Translations under genes and position numbers: made by a program | The notes under the pieces: generated by a model | Databases searched by the model: none | What the model saw: the letters and a program-made list of their open reading frames with translations, nothing else | What the model was told of the DNA's origin: nothing | Assembly (NCBI RefSeq): GCF_002864045.1 | Contig: NZ_PJPV01000047.1 | Span: 1-64,000, forward strand | Direction: 5' to 3' | Source of the DNA: Endozoicomonas acroporae | GTDB lineage: Bacteria > Pseudomonadota > Gammaproteobacteria > Pseudomonadales > Endozoicomonadaceae | Length of the DNA stretch: 64,000 nt | Shown: positions 58,346 through 64,000 of the stretch, piece by piece | Position numbering within the stretch: the first letter of the stretch is position 1 | Layout of the letters: every line of letters begins with the position of its first letter

Positions 58346-60342
58346 ATCAGCTGCAAATACTGGAACAGCAGGGGATTATTCGTGCCCTGGATTACCAGTT
58401 CGCCAAACTGATCCACTCCTTGAATCCCGATCCATTGCTGACTCTGGCCGCCGCCAATGTCAGCTTTGAGCTGGGCCAGGGCAATGTCTGCATGTCTCTG
58501 GCATCGGACTTCAGCCTTTTTGGTCTGGATGGGCAGGAAAGTTCCGAACTGATGGATACCGTTGCCATTCCAAAAGACCAGTGGCTAACCCGCCTGAAAC
58601 GGACTCAGGTTGTGGGTGAAGGCAGTGAACCAACACCCCTGGTTCTGGATGATGGGCGCCTGTACCTTTATCGGTACTGGCAATACGAACGCAGTGTCGC
58701 CGGTTTTCTCAACAGCAGAAACACCGAAACACTGGATACCGATGAAGCCCTGTCGATTTTGCAGAGACTCTTTAACAGGGATTACCACTTTGTCCTGCAA
58801 CAGTGTCAAGGGAAGTCCGAAGCCGCTCAGAAAGCTGAGCTTATCAAGTGGCTGGATATTGAGTCCGTTGATACGCTTGACTGGCAAGCCATTCTAAACT
58901 CGGTTAATCACGGCGCTGATACCGATACCCTTAATTCACTGATTCCCGAGTCGGCGTGCCTGAACTGGCAGAAAATTGCTGCGGCACTGGCCGCCAGTCG
59001 CTCATTTTCCGTGATCAGTGGTGGCCCGGGAACCGGCAAAACCACAACCGTTACCCGACTGCTTGCACTGCTTACAGAGCTGGGCCTGAAACGCCAATCC
59101 CCTCCGGACATCAAACTGGTTGCCCCAACGGGCAAGGCAGCAGCCCGTTTAACCGAGTCCATTGGCGGCGCACTGGCAAAAATAAACTGCAGTGACACAG
59201 TAAGAGAAAAGATCCCGACTCAAGCCGGAACACTGCACCGTTTATTGGGCGTCATTCCCGGAAAAACCGGTTTCATCCACAATAGAAACAATCGGTTACA
59301 CCTGGATATTCTGGTAGTGGATGAAGCCTCCATGATTGACCTGCCACTGATGAGCCACCTGCTGGAAGCACTGCCAGATCATGCCCGGTTAATTCTGTTA
59401 GGTGACCGTGATCAGCTTTCGTCAGTGGAAGCTGGCAGTGTCCTCGGTGATATCTGTGCAGCCGCCAGCTTTGGTTACTCAAATGAACAACGCAATCTGC
59501 TGGAAAGGTTAACCGGGCATGATCTTGCTAAAATGGAGCCTGCACAAACCAGGACAAACCTTGCCGTTTCCGACAGCCTCTGCCTGCTGCGCAAAAGCTA
59601 CCGCTTTGATGCCCATTCCGGTATAGGGAGTCTGGCCAAAGCTGTAAACAACAATGATCAGCGATCTCTGCAGCAGGTATTTACCTCAGGCTTTGACGAT
59701 ATTGAGCGCTTTTCCATCGCCGGGGACTCTGATTATCAGCAACTGATACAGCAGTCCGTTGAATCCTACCGACACTACCTGGAACTGATTCAACAGACAT
59801 CAGCACCTCATCATATTCTTGATGCCTTTAACCGGTTTCAGGTGTTATGTGCCTTGCGGGAAGGTCCCTACGGTATTTCAGGGCTAAACGAAGCAATACA
59901 AAAAGCCCTGCAAGAAAAAGGCCTGATCGACGTGACTGGACAATGGTATGAAGGCCGCCCCGTTTTGATCACCCGCAATGATCACGGGCTCGGCCTGTAC
60001 AATGGTGATATCGGGATTACCATCAGAGGCTCTGATGGCCAGCTCCGGATCGCTTTCCAGTTGCCCGATAAACAGGTCCGGCAGTTTCTACCCAGCAGAC
60101 TTCCTGAGCATGAAACCGTTTTCGCCATGACCATTCACAAAAGCCAGGGTTCTGAGTTTGCCGATGTTGTCATGGTGTTACCGGATAAGGACAGCCCCAT
60201 CATCACCCGTGAGCTTGTCTATACGGGGATTACCCGGGCCAAATCCAGGCTTACGCTTTTTGCCGAAATGGATATCCTGATCAAAGCTGCAAAGTCACCC
60301 ACCAAGAGGCAGTCAGGCCTTTATCAGCGGCTGGTTCAATAA
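58339..60342 (+). CDS. recD: Exodeoxyribonuclease V subunit alpha (RecD)
   Basis: This 667-residue 5'-3' helicase subunit of RecBCD has Walker A VISGGPGTGKTTTVTRL, the motif LVAPTGKAAARLTESIGGA, Walker B LDILVVDEASMIDLPLM, RLILLGDRDQLSSVEAGSVL, and the final motif FAMTIHKSQGSEFADVVMVL. The N-terminal domain (1-170) is the RecB-binding part. ATG 58339 overlaps the recB stop by seven bases, so the three genes form one translationally coupled operon. Length is near E. coli (608), with modest insertions. Confidence 0.97.
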   Translation: MLNQLQILEQQGIIRALDYQFAKLIHSLNPDPLLTLAAANVSFELGQGNVCMSLASDFSLFGLDGQESSELMDTVAIPKDQWLTRLKRTQVVGEGSEPTPLVLDDGRLYLYRYWQYERSVAGFLNSRNTETLDTDEALSILQRLFNRDYHFVLQQCQGKSEAAQKAELIKWLDIESVDTLDWQAILNSVNHGADTDTLNSLIPESACLNWQKIAAALAASRSFSVISGGPGTGKTTTVTRLLALLTELGLKRQSPPDIKLVAPTGKAAARLTESIGGALAKINCSDTVREKIPTQAGTLHRLLGVIPGKTGFIHNRNNRLHLDILVVDEASMIDLPLMSHLLEALPDHARLILLGDRDQLSSVEAGSVLGDICAAASFGYSNEQRNLLERLTGHDLAKMEPAQTRTNLAVSDSLCLLRKSYRFDAHSGIGSLAKAVNNNDQRSLQQVFTSGFDDIERFSIAGDSDYQQLIQQSVESYRHYLELIQQTSAPHHILDAFNRFQVLCALREGPYGISGLNEAIQKALQEKGLIDVTGQWYEGRPVLITRNDHGLGLYNGDIGITIRGSDGQLRIAFQLPDKQVRQFLPSRLPEHETVFAMTIHKSQGSEFADVVMVLPDKDSPIITRELVYTGITRAKSRLTLFAEMDILIKAAKSPTKRQSGLYQRLVQ

Positions 60343-60356
60343 CAACCTGACGAAAA

Positions 60357-60424
60357 CCACAGAGATCACAAAACCAGAAAAGCAAGAGACAAACTTTTCA
60401 CAGTGTACTTTATGATCTCTGTGG
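60357..60424. repeat. Inverted repeat after recD, same style as 21272-21407
   Basis: CCACAGAGATCA (60357-60368) and TGATCTCTGTGG (60413-60424) are perfect 12-base inverted copies with a 44-base loop. It lies between convergent recD and the symporter gene. The ACCACAGAGATCACAAA arm resembles the ACCACAAAGGCAC arms of the relA-mazG palindrome. Confidence 0.65.
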
Positions 60425-60429
60425 CTCCA

Positions 60430-61671
60430 TCAAGCCACACTACTTTCTGGCTCCTGCTTATCATCCTCATTGCCATCATCGCCACCATTAAGCCCAAGCC
60501 TCTGGCACAGCCTTGAAAATATAATGGCGAAAGCTCCATTTCCGCTGACGTTCATGGCGGTACCAAAGGGATCAAATATCATATAGACAGCGGTAATTAA
60601 CCCCAGCATCTCATCTGAAAAGCCCATCAGACTCTGTAAGATTGGCCCTACCACAAGAATGACGCCCCCGGGCACAGCCGCTACCGAAAATTTGGCCAAT
60701 GCGTAATAAAAACCAAAGATGGCAAAACCCGCCAGATCAGGCATTGGCATATTGAAAGTATTCAGTGTCACCAGCGCCAGAATGGTCAAACCGATTGCAC
60801 TGCCAATGGTATGAATATTGACTGTGGCAGGCACGATGGTTCTTGCCATGATGGGATTACCGATATTTCTTTCGGTACTGTCGATTAACACCGGCATCGT
60901 GGCGGCGCTGGAGACCGTGCTTAAACCCGTTAACCATGCAGGAAACACGTTGCCCACATAGGTGATAAAAGCCCGAAATGAGCACTTTGCTGCCACAAAA
61001 AAGTAGATAAAAAGGTAAGCCAGCTGCGAAACAATAACCAGCAGCAAAATCCTGCCATAAGCCGAGATAGCCTGGCTCAAAATTCCATCAGCATGGAGTT
61101 TGTAGGCAAATCCGAGGATAAAAAAAGGCAGTATCGGGATAAAGAAATGTTTCAGGAACCCGCTGGAAACATCACCGGCTCTGAAAGAAAGCGCCCTTAG
61201 CGGTTGCATATCCAGCAGGTTCACCAGCAGGCCTGCAATGAATCCCACAATCAAGGCATTCATATTTGTGAATAGAGGGGGTAATTCAAACACCCACATG
61301 GTCGCCAGACCACTGCCATCGAGAGCATCAAGGGTGATAGGCATGGATATCAACGGCACCATGATACTGCCAATGGTATACCCGGTGAAAATGGCCGTGA
61401 TATTGGAAGCAAATACCATCATGATCAACAACAGGGCAAACAGCAGAGCATTCTTCCCCATTCTGGCGAGACAGGAGACCACAAAGCTGAACACAATAAA
61501 TGGCAGGACAAAAACCAGCAGTGACTTAATGGTCAGGCTCAGGGTGAAAAAAAATGACTTGACGTCATAGCTCATCCAGGGATCTGTCAGAAAAGGGATC
61601 AACAACACCACCAGAAGTGTGGCCGGCAGTTTAATGTTGGCAAGGTGCTCAATAATTTTCACGAATCTCAT
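60430..61671 (-). CDS. Dicarboxylate/amino-acid:cation symporter (SLC1/DAACS family)
   Basis: This secondary transporter takes up dicarboxylates or acidic/neutral amino acids with Na+ or H+. Family motifs are present: the serine-rich hairpin LSTVSSAATMPVLIDS, PATVNIHTIGSAIGLTILAL in helix 7 (diverged from the usual NMDG form), and DPFGTAMNVSGNGAFAIIF in helix 8. Eight membrane helices and two re-entrant loops are expected. The substrate cannot be named. ATG 61671 (MRFVKIIEHL) starts just before the first helix; ATG 61707 would add 12 residues. Length 413 is typical. It diverges from the NhaC-type gene. Confidence 0.9.
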   Translation of the reverse strand: MRFVKIIEHLANIKLPATLLVVLLIPFLTDPWMSYDVKSFFFTLSLTIKSLLVFVLPFIVFSFVVSCLARMGKNALLFALLLIMMVFASNITAIFTGYTIGSIMVPLISMPITLDALDGSGLATMWVFELPPLFTNMNALIVGFIAGLLVNLLDMQPLRALSFRAGDVSSGFLKHFFIPILPFFILGFAYKLHADGILSQAISAYGRILLLVIVSQLAYLFIYFFVAAKCSFRAFITYVGNVFPAWLTGLSTVSSAATMPVLIDSTERNIGNPIMARTIVPATVNIHTIGSAIGLTILALVTLNTFNMPMPDLAGFAIFGFYYALAKFSVAAVPGGVILVVGPILQSLMGFSDEMLGLITAVYMIFDPFGTAMNVSGNGAFAIIFSRLCQRLGLNGGDDGNEDDKQEPESSVA

Positions 61672-61944
61672 CTTTCCCGGTAATAAAACTGACTGTGATG
61701 AAAACATAGACTTTTTTTCTGCATCGTCAAAATGTGACCGCTCTCTCAGCCTGAAAACTCACAACTTTGAACATAAGTTCCAAAAAAACATTGTCCCAGC
61801 TCATTACATTTTCGCTTTTCCGAAAGGACTGTAAGGATTCGCTGTTATTTTCTGACACAGATCAAAAAATATACTTGCCAAACCATTAGGATATGCGCGT
61901 TCGATAGCGCATTGATTAAATTAATAACCCCTCGGAGTTCATTC

Positions 61945-63375
61945 ATGGAGCAGAAGATCACGTTACCTTCTATGGGACAAGTGTCCCTGGTATTAGGTGC
62001 CTTTCTGGTTCTCGCTTTTGCGTTTACCGCCAAACTGAACCTTCCTATTCAATTGGCACTCTGCATCGGCTGGTTCCTGGCCATGGGACTGGGTGTCAAA
62101 CTGGGCCACCAGTACAAAGATCTTGAAGCGGCTGCCGCAGAAGGTATCTTCAAAGGCACCGGTGCAATCCTGATTCTGATTGCCGTAGGCGCACTGGTGG
62201 GCACCTGGATTGCCGGAGGTATCGTTCCATCGATCATTTACTACGGCCTGAAAACTATCCATCCTTCCATCTTCCTGCTGGCCACCATGGTGATCTGTTC
62301 CATGACCGCCCTGGCAACCGGTACCTCATGGGGTGCAGCCGGTACTGCGGGTATCGCCATGATGGGAATTGGTCAGGGTCTCGGCGTTCCTGCGCCGGTT
62401 ACTGCCGGTGCCATCCTGTCCGGTGTTTACTTCGGTGATAAACTCTCTCCCCTATCGGACAGTGTTATCCTGGCTTCCTCAATGTCCGAGGTTGAAATTG
62501 TTGACCACATCAAGGGCATGCTGCCCATCAGCCTGACTGCTTATGTTCTGACAGCCATCGCTTTCACCGTGTACGGTTTCCAGTTTGGCGGCAGTGCTGA
62601 TATGGCCCAGGTGCAGGAAGTTATGAACCTGATGGATGAGAACTTCAGCATCTCTGTCATGGCTTTTGTTCCGGTAGTTATCATTCTTTTCCTGCTGGCC
62701 AAAAAGTTCCCGTCCTACCCGGTTATCATGCTGGGTGCTGGCCTGGGTATGGTCTGGGCAGTTCTGTTCCAGGACCGCACGCCCATCGACGCCGTGAACG
62801 CCCTGTGGGCACCGTTGACGGTTGATTCCGGCAACGCTTTTCTGGACAACATCCTGAACCGGGGCGGTATGGTTAATATGCTGGGTTCCGTTGCGGTTAT
62901 TATCTTCGGCCTGGGCTTTGGTGGTCTGCTGGATAAAGTGGGCATCCTGGAAACCATCGCCCGCACCTTTGAAAACCGTATCACCAATGAAGGCAACCTG
63001 ACTGCCTACACTGTAGCTACGGCATTCCTGGCCAACGTATTCGGTTCTGCCATGTACGTATCCCTGATCCTGACACCCAAGATCATGTCCGGAAACTACG
63101 ACCGTATGGGTGTTGACCGTCGTATGCTCTCCCGCAGCTCGGAATTTGGCGGTACTCTGACTTCAGGTATGGTGCCATGGTCTGACAACGGTATCTTCAT
63201 GGCGGGCCTGCTGGGGGTATCTACTTTCGCCTACGTGCCTTACATGTGGATGAGCTTCATCAGCATCGGCCTGGTTGTTGCTTTTGCTTACCTGGGTAAA
63301 TTCCGCCCGGTGGATAACAAGTATGTGAAACAAGTGGAAGATCATTCAGTCCACGGCCAGATGGCTACTGCCTGA
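61945..63375 (+). CDS. nhaC: NhaC-family Na+/H+ antiporter-type transporter
   Basis: This inner-membrane protein of 476 residues with about 11-12 helices belongs to the NhaC family (Na+/H+ antiporters, some exchanging malate/lactate). Typical segments are GALVGTWIAGGIVPSIIYYG, ALATGTSWGAAGTAGIAMMG and GVYFGDKLSPLSDSVILASS. ATG 61945 is chosen for its CGGAG site seven bases upstream; an in-frame TTG at 61912 is less likely. A clear terminator follows the stop. Ion exchange for sodium tolerance suits a marine cell, but the actual substrate is inferred from family only. Confidence 0.93.
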   Translation: MEQKITLPSMGQVSLVLGAFLVLAFAFTAKLNLPIQLALCIGWFLAMGLGVKLGHQYKDLEAAAAEGIFKGTGAILILIAVGALVGTWIAGGIVPSIIYYGLKTIHPSIFLLATMVICSMTALATGTSWGAAGTAGIAMMGIGQGLGVPAPVTAGAILSGVYFGDKLSPLSDSVILASSMSEVEIVDHIKGMLPISLTAYVLTAIAFTVYGFQFGGSADMAQVQEVMNLMDENFSISVMAFVPVVIILFLLAKKFPSYPVIMLGAGLGMVWAVLFQDRTPIDAVNALWAPLTVDSGNAFLDNILNRGGMVNMLGSVAVIIFGLGFGGLLDKVGILETIARTFENRITNEGNLTAYTVATAFLANVFGSAMYVSLILTPKIMSGNYDRMGVDRRMLSRSSEFGGTLTSGMVPWSDNGIFMAGLLGVSTFAYVPYMWMSFISIGLVVAFAYLGKFRPVDNKYVKQVEDHSVHGQMATA

Positions 63376-63402
63376 TTACTCTCTTCATCATTCATTCCCA
63401 GT

Positions 63403-63440
63403 GCCGCCCGGGTTGTTATCAACAGGGCGGCGTTTTTTTT
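63403..63440 (+). terminator. Intrinsic terminator of the NhaC-type gene
   Basis: GCCGCCC (63403-63409) and GGGCGGC (63425-63431) form the main stem, with GTTG/CAAC pairing inside, followed by eight T residues (63433-63440). It lies 28 bases after the stop codon. Confidence 0.93.
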
Positions 63441-63540
63441 CAGCCTCTGCCATGCATTGAAGTGATAGACTTGTTCAAAGCCCATCACCCAATGACAATC
63501 GCCGTTTATACTGTGAGGCTGATCTTAATCAGGAAAATTC

Positions 63541-64000
63541 ATGAGCAAGAAAATCTACGTTGCTTACACCGGTGGAACCATTGGTATGCGCCCTTCAGAT
63601 TCCGGCTATGCGCCCGGAGATAATCTGATGGGGCTGCTGGAAGAGAAACTTTCTCCTGATGTGATGGCCAGCCTGCCAGCGTTCGAACTGTTTGAGTACC
63701 CTCAGCTGATCGACTCCAGCAATATCCGCCCGGGTAACTGGCAGCAAATCGCCGCTGATATCGCCAGCCGCTATGAGCAGTTTGATGGTTTTGTCGTTCT
63801 GCACGGTACCGATACCATGGCTTATTCCTGCAGCATGATATCCTTTATGCTGCAAAACCTGCAGAAGCCAGTCATCTTTACCGGCTCCCAGATTCCTCTG
63901 TGTGAAGCCCGCACCGATGGCCTGGCAAATCTGGTTGGTGCCCTGACCATGGCGGCTGATGACCAGATCAAAGAGATTTGCCTGTATTTCAACGGCCGCC
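63541..64000 (+). CDS. ansA: L-asparaginase I, cytoplasmic type (5' part, cut by window end)
   Basis: The first 153 codons are visible. IYVAYTGGTIGMRPSDSGY has the catalytic Thr motif, VLHGTDTMAYSCSMISFML the second Thr-Asp motif, and VIFTGSQIPLCEARTDGLAN the family block. These match type I (AnsA) rather than the periplasmic type II: there is no signal peptide, and the N-terminus resembles E. coli AnsA. ATG 63541 has AGGAAA six bases upstream. The C-terminal part lies beyond 64000. Confidence 0.95.
   Translation, partial: MSKKIYVAYTGGTIGMRPSDSGYAPGDNLMGLLEEKLSPDVMASLPAFELFEYPQLIDSSNIRPGNWQQIAADIASRYEQFDGFVVLHGTDTMAYSCSMISFMLQNLQKPVIFTGSQIPLCEARTDGLANLVGALTMAADDQIKEICLYFNGR

Noticed and set aside
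61733-61748. A CRP-like site (TGTGA-N6-TCTCA) between the symporter and the NhaC-type gene
   Set aside because: Only one half-site matches fully and no promoter could be placed beside it; chance is likely.

Overview
The window looks like a chromosomal segment of a marine gammaproteobacterium. Its core gene order resembles Pseudomonas (gyrA-serC-pheA; ubiG-mupP-yciK; mazG-relA-rlmD-cysM-gacS/barA; acpS-pdxJ-recO-era-rnc-lepB-lepA-mucD-mucC-mucB-mucA-algU-nadB). The long eukaryotic-like protein at the left edge and the palindromic repeats would fit an invertebrate-associated Oceanospirillales bacterium such as Endozoicomonas. That genus assignment is inference from style and recall, not from a marker gene. 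No rRNA or tRNA gene and no CRISPR array was seen.

Layout. 1-3968 is accessory: an internally duplicated 1146-residue protein of unknown function, flanked by two copies of a leader-like repeat and followed by a long palindrome. 3969-9293 carries pheA, serC and gyrA on the minus strand. 9294-14071 on the plus strand has a small orphan gene, ubiG, mupP, a yciK-type dehydrogenase and a secreted tandem acid phosphatase. 14164-17662 is the cydDC exporter operon. 17709-18850 is a decayed IS605-type element with a frameshifted tnpB. 19121-20300 is trmJ plus an acetyltransferase.

20401-26412 (minus) holds mazG, relA, rlmD and cysM, with two palindromic repeats. The BarA/GacS-type hybrid kinase diverges from cysM. 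29333-35976 (minus) is the lepA-lepB-DUF4845-rnc-era-recO-pdxJ-acpS cluster: translation, membrane signal cleavage, RNA processing, recombination repair, pyridoxal phosphate and carrier-protein activation. 36227-40725 (minus) is the envelope-stress operon rpoE-mucA-mucB-rseC-mucD, with its own sigma-E-like promoter. nadB diverges from it.

43060-44934 contains ygfX and sdhE divergent from ygfZ. 44986-50835 encodes a 1949-residue hybrid kinase with three periplasmic binding modules. 50930-60342 is a small orphan gene followed by overlapping recC-recB-recD. 60430-64000 holds an SLC1-type symporter, an NhaC-type antiporter with a clear terminator, and the start of a cytoplasmic asparaginase cut by the window edge.

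The most unusual material is the duplicated, possibly death-fold-like protein with its flanking repeats; the palindromes (one fully pairable with G-U wobbles only on the pheA mRNA strand); terminator-like hairpins just upstream of relA and gyrA; and the triple-sensor kinase. Functions were assigned by reading motifs and gene order; no database search was run.
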